A DNA stretch of 42,524 bases from Enterobacteriaceae bacterium. Its GTDB lineage: Bacteria > Pseudomonadota > Gammaproteobacteria > Enterobacterales > Enterobacteriaceae. The stretch is taken from assembly GCA_031253755.1 (NCBI GenBank), contig JAIRVT010000009.1:1-42524 (forward strand). Direction: 5' to 3'. The stretch's first letter is position 1. Every line of letters starts with the position of its first letter. The position numbers were made by a program, and so were the translations under genes. The notes beneath the pieces were generated by a model. The model was given only the letters and a program-made list of their open reading frames with translations, was not told where the DNA came from and made no database searches. Shown piece by piece: positions 28,623 to 38,461 of this stretch.

Positions 28623-28871
28623 ATGGTAACAATTCGTTTAGCTCGTGGCGGCGCAAAAAAGCGTCCGTTCTATCAAGTAGTCGTGACCGACAGCCGTAGT
28701 GCGCGTGATGGTCGCTTTATCGAGCGCGTTGGTTTCTTCAACCCTATCGCATCAGGGAATGCTGAAGCTCTGCGTTTAGATCTGGACCGTATCGAACACT
28801 GGGTAGGTCTGGGTGCAACTGTGTCTGATCGTGTTGCTGCACTGATCAAAGACGCTAAAAAAGCAGCTTAA
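28623..28871 (+). CDS. rpsP: 30S ribosomal protein S16
   Basis: 82 residues, E. coli length. Starts [20 protein letters not shown] at ATG 28623 with ATGAGGATG-type ribosome site upstream; the frame open to 28536 is leader sequence. S16 binds 16S rRNA early in 30S assembly. First gene of the rpsP-rimM-trmD-rplS operon. Confidence 0.98.
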   Translation: MVTIRLARGGAKKRPFYQVVVTDSRSARDGRFIERVGFFNPIASGNAEALRLDLDRIEHWVGLGATVSDRVAALIKDAKKAA

Positions 28872-28889
28872 TCTGTCGCGGTGGTAACA

Positions 28890-29438
28890 ATGAGCAAACA
28901 ATCTGGCCTGGAGCACCCCGCTGATCCAATCGTGTTGGGGAAATTGGGTTCAACGTATGGCATACGTGGTTGGCTCAGAGTTTTTTCCTCCACCGAACAA
29001 GCCGAAGACATTTTTGAATATCAACCGTGGTTTATCCAACGCGCTGGTCAGTGGCAACACGTAGAGCTGGAAGCATGGAAACACCACAATCAGGATATGA
29101 TCGTCAAAATCAAAGATATTGATGATCGGGATGCGGCGAATCTGCTCACTAATTGTGAAATCATAGTAGATTCATCCAAATTACCCGCACTGGAAGCCGA
29201 TGATTATTACTGGAAAGACCTTATGGGTTGTCAGGTAATCAATACGGCAGGTTATAACCTTGGAACCATCCACGATATGATGGAAACCGGTTCTAACGAT
29301 GTGATGGTAATAAAAGCAAACCTGAAAGATGCATTCGGTATCAAGGAGCGGTTAGTGCCGTTTCTTGATGGGCAGGTTATCAAGAAAGTCGATCTCGCTA
29401 CCAAAACAATTGAAGTAGATTGGGATCCTGGTTTTTAA
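28890..29438 (+). CDS. rimM: 16S rRNA processing/maturation factor RimM
   Basis: 182 residues. RimM binds S19 in the 30S head during maturation. N-terminal RimM domain ([24 protein letters not shown]) and a C-terminal PRC-barrel ([17 protein letters not shown] ... ERLVPF). Start ATG 28890 gives MSKQ... as in E. coli; a GTG nine bases upstream is less likely. 18 bases after rpsP. Confidence 0.97.
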   Translation: MSKQSGLEHPADPIVLGKLGSTYGIRGWLRVFSSTEQAEDIFEYQPWFIQRAGQWQHVELEAWKHHNQDMIVKIKDIDDRDAANLLTNCEIIVDSSKLPALEADDYYWKDLMGCQVINTAGYNLGTIHDMMETGSNDVMVIKANLKDAFGIKERLVPFLDGQVIKKVDLATKTIEVDWDPGF

Positions 29439-29472
29439 TCTCCGGTAAAACGGTCTAGGAGTGGGACGCTGT

Positions 29473-30225
29473 ATGTGGATTGGGGTGATTAGCCTGTTTC
29501 CTGAAATGTTCCGCGCAATAACCGATTACGGGGTAACTGGTCGGGCAGTAAAAAATGGCCTGCTCAGTATTGAGTGCTGGAGTCCAAGGGATTTTACCTA
29601 CGACCGGCATCGTACTGTTGATGATCGCCCTTATGGGGGTGGTCCAGGCATGCTGATGATGGTGCAACCATTACGGGAAGCCATTTATGCAGCCAAAGCT
29701 GCGGCGGGTGTGGGTGCAAAAGTGATTTATCTTTCACCTCAAGGGCGCAAACTCGATCAACAGGGAGTTTGTGAACTGGCAGCAAATGAGAAGCTAATTC
29801 TGGTTTGCGGTCGTTATGAGGGTATTGATGAGCGTGTTATCCAAACCGAAATAGACGAAGAATGGTCTATCGGTGATTACGTCCTCAGTGGGGGAGAACT
29901 TCCTGCTATGACGATGATTGATTCTGTCTCCCGGTTTATTCCTGGGGTGCTGGGTCATCAGGCATCGGCAGAGGAAGATTCGTTTGCTGACGGGCTGTTG
30001 GATTGCCCGCATTATACTCGCCCTGAGGTGTTGGATGGTATGGAAGTTCCGCCTGTTTTACTGTCAGGGAACCATGCCGAAATCAATCGCTGGCGCATGA
30101 AACAATCGCTGGGTCGCACTTGGTTAAGAAGGCCCGAACTTCTAGAAAGCCTAGCTCTGACTGACGAGCAAAGGATGTTGCTACTTGAGTTCCAACAGGA
30201 ATATCAGGGGAAGGCAACGAATTAA
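29473..30225 (+). CDS. trmD: tRNA (guanine-37-N1)-methyltransferase
   Basis: 250 residues. SAM-dependent m1G37 formation, preventing +1 frameshifts at Pro, Leu and Arg codons. SPOUT trefoil-knot enzyme: [27 protein letters not shown] and [11 protein letters not shown] ... [13 protein letters not shown] are intact. ATG 29473 is chosen over the GTG-type upstream opening because it gives the conserved MWIG start and AGGAGTGGGA lies upstream. The C-terminus is slightly shorter than in E. coli. Confidence 0.98.
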   Translation: MWIGVISLFPEMFRAITDYGVTGRAVKNGLLSIECWSPRDFTYDRHRTVDDRPYGGGPGMLMMVQPLREAIYAAKAAAGVGAKVIYLSPQGRKLDQQGVCELAANEKLILVCGRYEGIDERVIQTEIDEEWSIGDYVLSGGELPAMTMIDSVSRFIPGVLGHQASAEEDSFADGLLDCPHYTRPEVLDGMEVPPVLLSGNHAEINRWRMKQSLGRTWLRRPELLESLALTDEQRMLLLEFQQEYQGKATN

Positions 30226-30274
30226 TCCAGACATCTCCGATGAAGGAATGTCTTTGATATATCAGTTTACCTAG

Positions 30275-30643
<369 letters not shown>

Positions 30644-30674
30644 TACGCTTTCGCTACATCCGAAAGTTACGTTT

Positions 30675-30702
30675 AAGGCCGGGAATTTTCCCGGCCTTTT
30701 CC
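30675..30702 (+). terminator. Terminator of the rpsP-rplS operon
   Basis: 10-base stem AAGGCCGGGA / TCCCGGCCTT with a T-rich loop and tail. Confidence 0.9.
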
Positions 30703-30720
30703 TGTCAAATTTTCTTTACA

Positions 30721-30750
30721 GAAAAAATAGCCCGCCATCAGCGAGCTATT
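30721..30750 (-). terminator. Terminator of the dcuB remnant
   Basis: On the minus strand AATAGCTCGC / GCGGGCTATT (one mismatch) followed by TTTTTT; lies 57 bases past the dcuB remnant stop. Confidence 0.75.
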
Positions 30751-30806
30751 ATCTAAGCTAAGATATTCATCGTAGTGGTGAGTGATATATAGGCTTAATT
30801 ATAACC

Positions 30807-31429
30807 TTACATAAACGTATTTACTAAAACGAATCCCACTGCACAAGCACTGCTGACACCAATCAATCCCGGCATAATAAGACTATGATTGATGATAAAT
30901 TTGCCAATTTTTGTTGTTCCTGAACGATCAAAACCAATACATGCCAGATCACTTGGGTAGGTTGGCAACACAAAATAACCGTAAGCGGCCGGGAAGAATG
31001 CGATCAGCAGTTTGACATCGACACCAAGCTGTAATCCCATCGGTGCAATGGCAGTCAGCGCAGCGGCTTGGCTGTTGACCAGTTTTGATACCAAAAATAA
31101 GACTAACGCATAAGTCCAGGGTTTTGCCTGAACGGCATCTTCTAACACCAGTTTTAATTCACCTAAATGTGTTGTGGATGGCGGCGAAGCAGGCGCTCAG
31201 CGCATTGCATCATGACATTCAGCCCACCTGCGGTTTGCAAAACAGACGCACAGCCAATGACCGCAAGAATAGTGAGCATCACATCAACTGGAGGCTTACC
31301 GGGTTCCAATCCAAAAACAAATGTCAGTATAAAAAGCCCGATACCACTGATAAGGCCTAATCCCATGCCCGCATAACGCGTCCCTATCAATAAGCATATA
31401 ATTATTATGGCAAATTGCAGCGTTATCAT
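30807..31429 (-). pseudogene. dcuB: dcuB-type anaerobic C4-dicarboxylate transporter remnant
   Basis: Minus-strand gene with an intact start (AAGGAT before ATG at 31429) and an intact 3' end, but without its middle. The N-terminal ~88 residues (MITLQFAIIIICLLIGTRYA ... GKPPVDVMLTILAV ... [11 protein letters not shown]) match the first ~85 of E. coli DcuB. The C-terminal part ([20 protein letters not shown] ... [20 protein letters not shown]) matches its last ~95. The ~265 residues between are gone, and the two halves are offset by one reading frame at 31163-31170. It cannot make a working transporter. The E. coli protein is a Dcu antiporter that exchanges fumarate/aspartate for succinate during anaerobic growth. 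Confidence 0.9.
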
Positions 31430-31801
31430 ATCTATCCTTAATAAATGAGTAAAAATGAAAATAAATAACACAGGCGATTTAGACTGTATTATCTAACTAT
31501 TTTTATAAATGTTATTTATTAGTTTCAAATAAACATTAAAAAATACATACAGATATTATTAAATTAGAAATATAAAAACGGGATTAAGATCTAATTTTTA
31601 CTTTATGATTTTGAATGATATTTACATGTCTGATAAATGAATTGGTAATAATTAACAAAATATTTAGGATATGAATAAAATTGTAAGATATTATGTATCA
31701 AATATTAACATTAATAATATCTAATCTATTTTTTGATGAAATTTAATTTATAGAAATTGTTTATGATTTAATAAATCATATCGGTGAAATTAATATTTCA
31801 A

Positions 31802-31819
31802 TGTAAAAATAAGTTTACA
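31802..31819 (+). promoter_or_regulatory. TyrR box (strong) upstream of aroF
   Basis: TGTAAAAATAAGTTTACA is an exact TGTAAA-N6-TTTACA match, about 110 bases before aroF. TyrR with tyrosine would repress aroF-tyrA. Confidence 0.88.
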
Positions 31820-31843
31820 TAATGCGTAAAAAATATAAAAATT

Positions 31844-31861
31844 TGGATTGTAATCTTTACG
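31844..31861 (+). promoter_or_regulatory. TyrR box (weak) upstream of aroF
   Basis: TGGATTGTAATCTTTACG matches the box at 3/6 and 5/6 arm positions, 24 bases downstream of the strong box; just before a possible -10 TATGTT (31870-31875). A strong plus weak box pair is the arrangement known for E. coli aroF. Confidence 0.5.
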
Positions 31862-31927
31862 GATGGTGGTATGTTATCCGCCAGACATGAAGAAACGTTA
31901 AACAGACAAATAAAGCAGGTGTAAAAC

Positions 31928-33040
31928 ATGATCATGCAAAAAGATGCCCTGAATAACATTCATATTCTTGACGAACAGATTCTCATTACACCGGAAGAAT
32001 TGAAGAGAAAGTATTCACTGAGTAGTGGCAATCTGCACACTATTTCAAATGCGCGTAATACGATTGCTGATATCATCCATCATAATGATCCTCGTTTATT
32101 GGTCGTTTGTGGCCCGTGTTCCATTCATGATGTGGATGCCGCTCTCGACTACGCCCGCCGCTTGACAGTACTTTCTGCTGAATTGAGTGATTGTCTGTAT
32201 ATTGTTATGCGTGTCTATTTTGAAAAACCCCGTACTACCGTAGGCTGGAAAGGGTTAATTAGCGATCCTTACATGGATGGGTCATTTGATATGGATGCAG
32301 GGTTACACATTGCCCGTCGTTTATTACTGAATTTAGTGGAAATGGGGTTACCACTGGCAAACGAAGCGCTTGACCCGAATAATCCTCAATATTTGGGCGA
32401 TCTTTTTAGCTGGTCAGCAATCGGCGCGAGAACGACAGAATCACAGACCCACCGCGAGATGGCTTCGGGGTTATCTGTCGCGGTGGGTTTCAAAAATGGC
32501 ACAGATGGTAATCTCAATACGGCAATTAACGCGATGAAGGCTGCCGCTATGCCGCATCGTTTTATGGGGATAAATCAATCGGGTCAGGTTTGTCTGCTGC
32601 AAACACGCGGAAACCCGAATGGCCACATCATCTTACGAGGTGGAGCAGAACCGAATTACAGCGCTGAACATGTACTTGATTGTGAAAATCAAATGATCAA
32701 GGCGGGTTTGGCCCCATCATTGATGGTTGATTGCAGTCATGGCAACTCCAATAAAGATTTTCGCCGTCAAAGCAATGTTGTGGATTCTGTTGCTGAACAA
32801 ATTCAGGCAGGGAATCAATCCATTATTGGCATTATGCTGGAAAGTCATATTAATGAAGGCAATCAGTCTTCAGAATTGCCCCGTTCTGAAATGAAATATG
32901 GTGTGTCAGTAACCGATGCTTGTATTAACTGGCAAACAACCGAACAGGTATTAAGAAAATTACACCAGCAAATCAAGCCGCATTTATCAAAACGTCACCA
33001 TTTATTAAAAAATGGAATTGCGATGCAACAGGCGGGGTAA
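31928..33040 (+). CDS. aroF: DAHP synthase, tyrosine-sensitive
   Basis: 370 residues. Condenses phosphoenolpyruvate and erythrose-4-phosphate to DAHP, the entry step of aromatic synthesis. Closest to AroF by the N-terminus (QKDALNN-H-I-DEQ) and by pairing with tyrA. Active-site blocks [38 protein letters not shown] and [12 protein letters not shown] are intact. Start ATG 31928 has GCAGGTG six bases upstream; ATG 31934 would match the E. coli N-terminus exactly. tyrA starts 5 bases after the stop. TyrR boxes precede it. Confidence 0.96.
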   Translation: MIMQKDALNNIHILDEQILITPEELKRKYSLSSGNLHTISNARNTIADIIHHNDPRLLVVCGPCSIHDVDAALDYARRLTVLSAELSDCLYIVMRVYFEKPRTTVGWKGLISDPYMDGSFDMDAGLHIARRLLLNLVEMGLPLANEALDPNNPQYLGDLFSWSAIGARTTESQTHREMASGLSVAVGFKNGTDGNLNTAINAMKAAAMPHRFMGINQSGQVCLLQTRGNPNGHIILRGGAEPNYSAEHVLDCENQMIKAGLAPSLMVDCSHGNSNKDFRRQSNVVDSVAEQIQAGNQSIIGIMLESHINEGNQSSELPRSEMKYGVSVTDACINWQTTEQVLRKLHQQIKPHLSKRHHLLKNGIAMQQAG

Positions 33041-33045
33041 TCGAT

Positions 33046-34167
33046 ATGGCAGCAGAATTATCACAATTGCGAGAGCAAATTGATGAAGTTGATAAAGCGC
33101 TACTGGAACTCCTTGCCAAACGAATGGGTTTAGTAGCAGAAGTCGGTGAAGTGAAAAGCCAATTTGGCCTGCCGATCTACGTGCCTGAAAGGGAGGCCAG
33201 TATGCTGGCTTCTCGTCGCCGGGAAGCAGAAGCATTAGGAATTTCTCCTGACTTAATTGAAGATATTCTGCGTCGTATTATGCGTGAATCCTATGCCAGT
33301 GAAAATGAAAAAGGATTCAAGCAGCTCAATACTCATATAGGACCGATCGTTATTGTGGGTGGTTCAGGGAAGATGGGGCGGTTGTTTCATCGCCTGCTGA
33401 CTTTATCCGGTTATGAAGTCCGAATTCTTGAATCAGGTGACTGGGATCAAGCGGAACACTTATTAGCTGATGCAGGGATGGTTATTGTCAGTGTGCCTAT
33501 TCATTTAACTGAAACCATTATTCATCGTTTACCCCCTTTGCCGGATCAATGCATCTTGGTTGATTTGGCATCTATCAAACAAAAACCGCTTCAAGCTATG
33601 CTTGACTCACATAAAGGGCCTGTTTTGGGGCTACATCCCATGTTTGGACCAGATGTGGACAGTTTTGCCAAGCAGGTTGTTGTCTACTGTGATGGGCGTC
33701 AGCCAGAATCTTATCAATGGTTTTTGGAGCAAATATCAGTCTGGGGGGCACGATTATATAAAATCAGTGCAGAACAGCACGATAAGAATATGAGTTTTAT
33801 TCAGGCATTACGCCATTTCACAACATTTTCGTATGGGCGACATCTGGTAAAAGAAGATATCGATTTGCAGCAATTATTATCACTGTCGTCACCCATTTAC
33901 CGTCTGGAACTGGCTATGGTGGGTCGGTTATTTGCTCAGGATCCGCAATTGTATGCGGATATTATTATGTCCAGCCCGGAAAATATTGATCTTATCCGCC
34001 GTTATCATCAGAGCTTTGGGCAAGCATTGGAATTGCTGGAATCTCAGGATAAAACCGCATTTATCGCCAGTTTCAATCAGGTAAGCGAATGGTTTGGTGA
34101 TGAAGCAACTCGGTTTATGAAAGAAAGCAGAACACTTTTACAACAGGCGAGTGATAGCCGGACATAG
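33046..34167 (+). CDS. tyrA: Chorismate mutase / prephenate dehydrogenase
   Basis: 373 residues, same as E. coli. Residues ~1-90 form an AroQ chorismate mutase ([20 protein letters not shown]); residues ~98-373 are an NAD-dependent prephenate dehydrogenase with dinucleotide loop [17 protein letters not shown] and [14 protein letters not shown]. Converts chorismate to 4-hydroxyphenylpyruvate for tyrosine. Second gene of the aroF-tyrA operon; converges on pheA. Confidence 0.97.
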   Translation: MAAELSQLREQIDEVDKALLELLAKRMGLVAEVGEVKSQFGLPIYVPEREASMLASRRREAEALGISPDLIEDILRRIMRESYASENEKGFKQLNTHIGPIVIVGGSGKMGRLFHRLLTLSGYEVRILESGDWDQAEHLLADAGMVIVSVPIHLTETIIHRLPPLPDQCILVDLASIKQKPLQAMLDSHKGPVLGLHPMFGPDVDSFAKQVVVYCDGRQPESYQWFLEQISVWGARLYKISAEQHDKNMSFIQALRHFTTFSYGRHLVKEDIDLQQLLSLSSPIYRLELAMVGRLFAQDPQLYADIIMSSPENIDLIRRYHQSFGQALELLESQDKTAFIASFNQVSEWFGDEATRFMKESRTLLQQASDSRT

Positions 34168-34187
34168 AAAAAACAAAAACTATGAAA

Positions 34188-34212
34188 AAACCGGATGAAA
34201 ATATCCGGTTTC
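34188..34212. terminator. Bidirectional terminator between tyrA and pheA
   Basis: 9-base stem AAACCGGAT / ATCCGGTTT. On the minus strand the stem is followed by a T run (34184-34190 complement), so it suits pheA; on the plus strand the tail is TTTCG. Confidence 0.7.
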
Positions 34213-34218
34213 GTGTTC

Positions 34219-34312
34219 TATATCCATCGTCTTTCAAGATCATTTATATTTCCCCGCGTAGCGGGGAGATATAAGCCTAGCAAGTCACAACTTGGAGTTT
34301 GAAAGAGATATA
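34219..34312. repeat. MITE/ERIC-like palindromic element (copy C)
   Basis: 94 bases between the convergent tyrA and pheA. Read on the minus strand its end CTTGAAAGACGATGGATATA is nearly that of copies A and B. Ends are TATATC/GATATA and a strong internal hairpin (TCCCCGC-GTA-GCGGGGA) is flanked by ATAT on both sides. Confidence 0.65.
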
Positions 34313-34322
34313 ACAGAATATT

Positions 34323-35477
34323 TTAGAAAGGATCAGCCGGAATTACATTTTCTGAAGGATAACATCCCAATACTTTCACATAATGGGTGATTTTGGATAA
34401 TTCTTTAAGCGCCTGTTGCACTTTCAGTGAACGTACATTGGCTTGTACATCAATGTAAAACATCTCTTCCCACGGTTTACCGTTTATGGGGCGTGATTCC
34501 AGCTTGCTCATCATAATATCATGTTTTTTCAGGATAATAAGGGCATCAACCAGCGCTCCGGCCTGTTGCCCTGTGGACATAATAAACGTCGTTTTTGCCG
34601 GCACCTGCTCTGATACATCAATGGATTTTTGGGCAACAACAATAAACCGGGTACTGTTATCGGGTTGGTTTGCCAAATTATTGGCTAACAACCGTAACCC
34701 ATAAAGTGCGCCTCCGGCTTCACTTCCCAGTGCAGCCACCTCTGGAGAATCTAACTCAGCCACTTTTTGCATAGCAGAAGCTGTACTTTCACAATAAACA
34801 ATCTTCCAGTGTGGAAACTGATTGAGATATTGGCTGCATTGCTGAAAGGGTTGGGAGTGGCTATAGATGGTTTTTATTTGCGAAATATCACTCTCTTTGG
34901 CAACCAATAAACAGTGATTGATGGGAAGTGTTATCTCTCCGACCAAAGAAAGTGAAGTGTGTTGCAATAAGTCATAAACATCATTGATTGCTCCGGAACT
35001 GGTATTTTCGAGAGGCAAGATACCGTAATCCGCTTGACCAAGTTCGACCAATGACAAAATATCCGGAAATTTATGGCAGCTACATTCAATAAGCTGATTA
35101 AAGTGTCGGGCTGAAAATTGACGGGCAGCAAGATGGGAATAAGAGCCTTTTGGGCCCAGAAAGGTAATTCGTGCTGCGTCATAAGGTGTTTGATTCAGGT
35201 GTTGTTGCAGCAGGGCTTGCTGAGTCAACACAGAATCTTCAATAATCATTTGGAACAGGCGGGTAATATAAAAGCCATCTAACCCGCGCGATTTGCCTTT
35301 TTCAATTAACACATCCAATAATTCCCGTTCCCGGTTTTTATCCCTTATTGGGCGATGATCGAGTAATTTAGTCTGCGCAATATCACAGGCTAATTGCCGA
35401 CGTCTCATGAGTAAATCCAGCAAATCAGCATCAATAGCACTAATTTCTTTGCGAATGTGAGTTAAATCTCGTTGCAT
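34323..35477 (-). CDS. pheA: Chorismate mutase / prephenate dehydratase
   Basis: 384 residues (E. coli 386). Residues ~1-95 are chorismate mutase ([20 protein letters not shown]); ~105-285 prephenate dehydratase with [16 protein letters not shown] and NSTRFIVVA (the TRF motif); ~300-384 a Phe-binding ACT domain with GALVDAL and [13 protein letters not shown]. Makes phenylpyruvate. Expression is controlled by the attenuator and leader peptide upstream (35571-35689), whose promoter is at 35731-35759. Confidence 0.97.
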   Translation of the reverse strand: MQRDLTHIRKEISAIDADLLDLLMRRRQLACDIAQTKLLDHRPIRDKNRERELLDVLIEKGKSRGLDGFYITRLFQMIIEDSVLTQQALLQQHLNQTPYDAARITFLGPKGSYSHLAARQFSARHFNQLIECSCHKFPDILSLVELGQADYGILPLENTSSGAINDVYDLLQHTSLSLVGEITLPINHCLLVAKESDISQIKTIYSHSQPFQQCSQYLNQFPHWKIVYCESTASAMQKVAELDSPEVAALGSEAGGALYGLRLLANNLANQPDNSTRFIVVAQKSIDVSEQVPAKTTFIMSTGQQAGALVDALIILKKHDIMMSKLESRPINGKPWEEMFYIDVQANVRSLKVQQALKELSKITHYVKVLGCYPSENVIPADPF

Positions 35478-35570
35478 AGTGTAGTCCTGACATTTTTTTC
35501 GTAGAAATAACCTTTATCTTGCGCATTGCAGGTTAAAGCCTATCGGATACATAACTTATTGCCTGTAAAA

Positions 35571-35603
35571 TAAAAAACCTCCCGCTGACAGGGAGGTTTT
35601 TTT
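35571..35603 (-). terminator. pheA attenuator
   Basis: On the minus strand, 7-base stem ACCTCCC / GGGAGGT followed by TTTTTT. The left arm can alternatively pair with GGAGGTTTTTT in the complement of 35631-35640, forming the antiterminator. That upstream strand can itself pair with the end of the leader peptide coding region. Confidence 0.92.
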
Positions 35604-35641
35604 GTTCGTCTTCTTTTTATTTCTAAAACGAAAAAACCTCC

Positions 35642-35689
35642 TCACAGGAAGGCAAAAAAGAAAAAGAAGAAAAACAATTTAAAAGTCAT
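35642..35689 (-). CDS. pheL: pheA leader peptide
   Basis: 15-codon frame MTFKLFFFFFFFAFL with nine Phe codons, seven consecutive, followed by TGA. Ribosome stalling at Phe codons when Phe-tRNA is scarce would favour the antiterminator and allow pheA transcription. It differs from E. coli PheL in sequence but not in principle. Confidence 0.93.
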   Translation of the reverse strand: MTFKLFFFFFFFAFL

Positions 35690-35730
35690 GGTGAGCACTT
35701 TTTGTCGTGTGAAATGAAAATAGTGTATTT

Positions 35731-35759
35731 TAATTAACCTATTTGGTGAGGCCTGTCAA
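35731..35759 (-). promoter_or_regulatory. Promoter of pheL-pheA
   Basis: On the minus strand TTGACA, 17-base spacer, TAATTA; 42 bases before the leader peptide start. The -35 is a consensus match, the -10 is weak. Confidence 0.7.
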
Positions 35760-35822
35760 TGTCTATTGTTTTCAGATAGCTATTTTTTTGAAATCGATAA
35801 GGCATTAGAAAGGGAAGAATGA

Positions 35823-35848
35823 ACAAAAACGCGCTCATTGAGCGCGCT
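35823..35848 (-). terminator. Terminator of raiA
   Basis: 7-base stem CGCGCTC / GAGCGCG with a 3-base loop followed by TTTTTG on the minus strand. Confidence 0.8.
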
Positions 35849-35858
35849 GAGAATGTGA

Positions 35859-36191
35859 TTATATTTCTAGATTAAGGTTGGATTCTTTCACACTATGTTC
35901 CGCCCTGCGGGCTTCTCCCTTATGCTGAACTTTATTAAGTTGACGCTCTAATTTTGTCAGCAATTCATTAATAGCAGCATACATGTCTTCATGTTTGGCA
36001 CTGGCGACTAATGTACCATTTGGTGTACCAATAGTGGCATCAACCAAAAATCCTTGAGGTTCTTTTGACAGGACAATGTGTGGATTGATTAGATTAACTT
36101 TCCATTTGCTCAACTTGCTTAGACGGTCTTCTACATGGCTACGAATTGCGGGGGTAATTTCCATTTGCTTACTGGTAATGTTTACTAACAT
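35859..36191 (-). CDS. raiA: Ribosome-associated inhibitor A / hibernation factor
   Basis: 110 residues. Starts [27 protein letters not shown] and has the family strand [14 protein letters not shown] and [21 protein letters not shown]. Closer to RaiA (YfiA) than to the shorter Hpf, because a C-terminal tail follows KGEAR. Binds the 30S A/P site in stationary phase and keeps 70S ribosomes inactive. AGAGGTAA lies before ATG. It lies between pheA and bamD as in E. coli. A CRP-like site is upstream (36259-36275). Confidence 0.95.
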   Translation of the reverse strand: MLVNITSKQMEITPAIRSHVEDRLSKLSKWKVNLINPHIVLSKEPQGFLVDATIGTPNGTLVASAKHEDMYAAINELLTKLERQLNKVQHKGEARRAEHSVKESNLNLEI

Positions 36192-36258
36192 ATATAGTTA
36201 CCTCTTGATGTTACTCCGTCTTCGATAGATTCAGCATAACGATCTTTTGCTGAAAAAG

Positions 36259-36275
36259 AATGATCTAAATCACTT
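36259..36275 (-). promoter_or_regulatory. Possible CRP site of raiA
   Basis: Minus strand AAGTGATTTAGATCATT has GTGA-N6-TCA. Its centre lies about 40-41 bases upstream of the transcription start expected from the TATGCT -10, a class II CRP position. Confidence 0.4.
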
Positions 36276-36530
36276 TTATTGGCTGATTTGGCTGTTGATT
36301 TGCGAAATTGTGATTGGTGATGAAGATATGGACAATATTTGTTGCGAAGAGAGGGATTATGCGTCATTATCGATGAGTTTTGGTATTATCAATGCGAGTA
36401 ACAATTTCAAAGTTTCAATCTATTTCCATTTGAAAATATTCAATATATTAATCAAGTAAGGGTGTTTGTATACTTGAAAATCCTTGGCTTGGCAGGTACA
36501 GCTACCGTAAAATTTAAAAACCGCGAAACA

Positions 36531-36563
36531 CAAAAAAACAGCAGCCATATAACTAGCCACTGT
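36531..36563 (-). terminator. Terminator of bamD
   Basis: On the minus strand CAGTGGC ... GGCTGCTG (7 bp with two G-T pairs) followed by a run of seven T. Confidence 0.7.
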
Positions 36564-36596
36564 TTCTGTGTTGTTGTTGTTGATGTTTCTTTAACG

Positions 36597-37328
36597 CTAT
36601 ACCGGATTGGCTGCGATTAATGCTGCAACTTTATTTGCTTCGATTTTAAGTCCTAGCGCCTTGTAGGCGCTTTCCATATAAGGCAGCGCTTTTCTGGTTG
36701 ATTCCGTGTCAGGATAATCTCGTAACATTTTTTCTGCACGGTTAACAACGGCTACATAAGCCCCGCGTTTAAGGTAATATTGCACAACGCTAAGTTCATG
36801 TTTGGCTAAGCGATTTTTTAGAAAAACCAAACGCTTATAAGCATCCGCCGTATATTGACTATTAGGATAAAGATGCACGAGCTGATTCAAATCGAGAAAC
36901 GCTGCCCTGGCATTTTCAGGGTCGCGATCTGAACGGTCAATTCTCAAAAGTTCCTGTAAAGCGCTATCATCCATCGCCTGTAACACCAGCCCACGCATAT
37001 ACAGAACATAGTCGATATTTGGGTGAGTTGGATTCAGGCGCATGAAACGTTCAATCGATGCCAGAGCCAGAGGGAGTTCAGCTGATTTATAGTATGCGTA
37101 GATCAAATCAAGCTGGACCTGCTGAGAATAAGGTCCGAAAGGATAACGGTTATCAAGGGATTCCAATTGCTTGATAGCCGCATTATAGTTACCGTTTTGC
37201 AGTTTTTCCTGCCCATTAGAATAAATTTGAGACGGTGGGATATCAGGAACAGCATCCTTATTGCTGGAGCATCCAGATAAAACCAGACTCAATGTGGTCG
37301 CTGCCACCAGATATTTCATGCGAATCAT
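36597..37328 (-). CDS. bamD: Outer membrane assembly lipoprotein BamD
   Basis: 243 residues. Signal peptide with lipobox LVLSGC; Cys at ~19 is the lipidation site. Five TPR-like repeats follow ([44 protein letters not shown], etc.). Essential part of the BAM complex that inserts beta-barrel proteins into the outer membrane. ATG 37328 gives MIRMKYL, matching E. coli MTRMKYL; a GTG codon directly before it is not needed. Divergent from rluD. Confidence 0.97.
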   Translation of the reverse strand: MIRMKYLVAATTLSLVLSGCSSNKDAVPDIPPSQIYSNGQEKLQNGNYNAAIKQLESLDNRYPFGPYSQQVQLDLIYAYYKSAELPLALASIERFMRLNPTHPNIDYVLYMRGLVLQAMDDSALQELLRIDRSDRDPENARAAFLDLNQLVHLYPNSQYTADAYKRLVFLKNRLAKHELSVVQYYLKRGAYVAVVNRAEKMLRDYPDTESTRKALPYMESAYKALGLKIEANKVAALIAANPV

Positions 37329-37465
37329 CACGTGTTGATTATCCTCTGATTGTTTTCTGGGAGACTATCCATGAAGCTCCCAGCAAAAGATAGAGTTACA
37401 ATAGCACACTATTTTAAATGAAACGGCTGCGCCGTCAAAACCCAACATAAAATTAGAAGTTATAT

Positions 37466-38443
37466 ATGGCACAACAAATACGACTCAATACAACAGTCGC
37501 TACATCTCAGCTCGGTCAACGTTTAGATCAGGCATTGGCTGAATTGTTCCCTGATTACTCAAGGTCACGCATAAAAGAGTGGATTTTGAGTGATAAAGTT
37601 CAGGTTAACGGTAAATTAATTAATAAGCCAAAAGAAAAAGTCCTTGGAGGAGAAGAAATTTCTATAGATGCGCTCATTGAAGAGGATACTCGCTGGGAAC
37701 CACAGAATATTGAACTGAATATTGTCTATGAAGACGATGATATTCTGGTTATTAATAAACCACGTGACTTGGTTGTACATCCGGGCGCTGGAAATCCTGA
37801 TGGTACTGTGTTGAATGCTTTGCTATATCGTTACCCCGAAATTGCTGATGTTCCCCGCGCAGGGATAGTGCATCGTCTTGATAAAGATACGACGGGCTTG
37901 ATGGTAGTGGCAAAAACAGTACCGGCACAGACTCGTTTGGTTGAATCCCTGCAATTGCGTGAAATTACCCGTGAATATGAAGCCGTTGCTTTAGGCTGTA
38001 TGACCGCCGGCGGGCTAGTCGAGGAACCGATATCTCGTCACCCGACAAAACGCACGCACATGGCTGTACACCCGATGGGAAAACCCGCCGTGACTCATTA
38101 TCGGGTTATGGAACATTTTCGGGCACATACCCGTCTTCGCTTGCGTCTGGAAACGGGCAGGACACACCAAATCCGTGTGCATATGTCCCATATTAAACAT
38201 CCATTGGTTGGTGATCAGCTGTATGGCGGACGCCCCCGGCCTCTCAAGGGTGCTTCTGAAGAATTTCGCGAAGTGATGCGCAACTTTGACCGACAGGCAT
38301 TGCACGCCACCATGTTACGTCTTTATCATCCGATCACGGGTATTGAGATGGAATGGCACGCTGCGTTACCGGATGACATGGTCAAACTTATTGATGTCAT
38401 GAAAGCGGATGCTGAAATTTTTAAAGATGAAATGAACTGGTAA
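37466..38443 (+). CDS. rluD: 23S rRNA pseudouridine synthase D
   Basis: 325 residues. N-terminal S4 domain (RLDQALAELFPDYSRSRIKEWI); catalytic domain with IVHRLDKDTTGLMV, whose Asp is the nucleophile, and LETGRTHQIRVHMSHI. Forms pseudouridines 1911, 1915 and 1917 in helix 69. Divergent to bamD and followed after 18 bases by pgeF. Confidence 0.97.
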   Translation: MAQQIRLNTTVATSQLGQRLDQALAELFPDYSRSRIKEWILSDKVQVNGKLINKPKEKVLGGEEISIDALIEEDTRWEPQNIELNIVYEDDDILVINKPRDLVVHPGAGNPDGTVLNALLYRYPEIADVPRAGIVHRLDKDTTGLMVVAKTVPAQTRLVESLQLREITREYEAVALGCMTAGGLVEEPISRHPTKRTHMAVHPMGKPAVTHYRVMEHFRAHTRLRLRLETGRTHQIRVHMSHIKHPLVGDQLYGGRPRPLKGASEEFREVMRNFDRQALHATMLRLYHPITGIEMEWHAALPDDMVKLIDVMKADAEIFKDEMNW

Positions 38444-38461
38444 ATAAGGATTGACAGGTAA

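Larger units (their letters stand above)
31430..31927. other. dcuB-aroF intergenic region, no gene seen
   Basis: About 500 very AT-rich bases between divergent dcuB remnant and aroF. No protein gene is supported. It contains a perfect inverted repeat TATGATTT-AAT-AAATCATA at 31762-31780 and two TyrR-type boxes close to aroF. Confidence 0.6.
36192..36596. other. raiA-bamD intergenic region, no gene seen
   Basis: About 400 AT-rich bases. The left part holds the raiA leader and probable promoter (-10 TATGCT, minus strand, 36233-36238) with a CRP-like site. The right part has the bamD terminator. No coding region is supported. Confidence 0.6.

Noticed and set aside
30807-31471. Two separate small membrane proteins on the minus strand
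   Set aside because: They match the two ends of one DcuB and are better described as one pseudogene.
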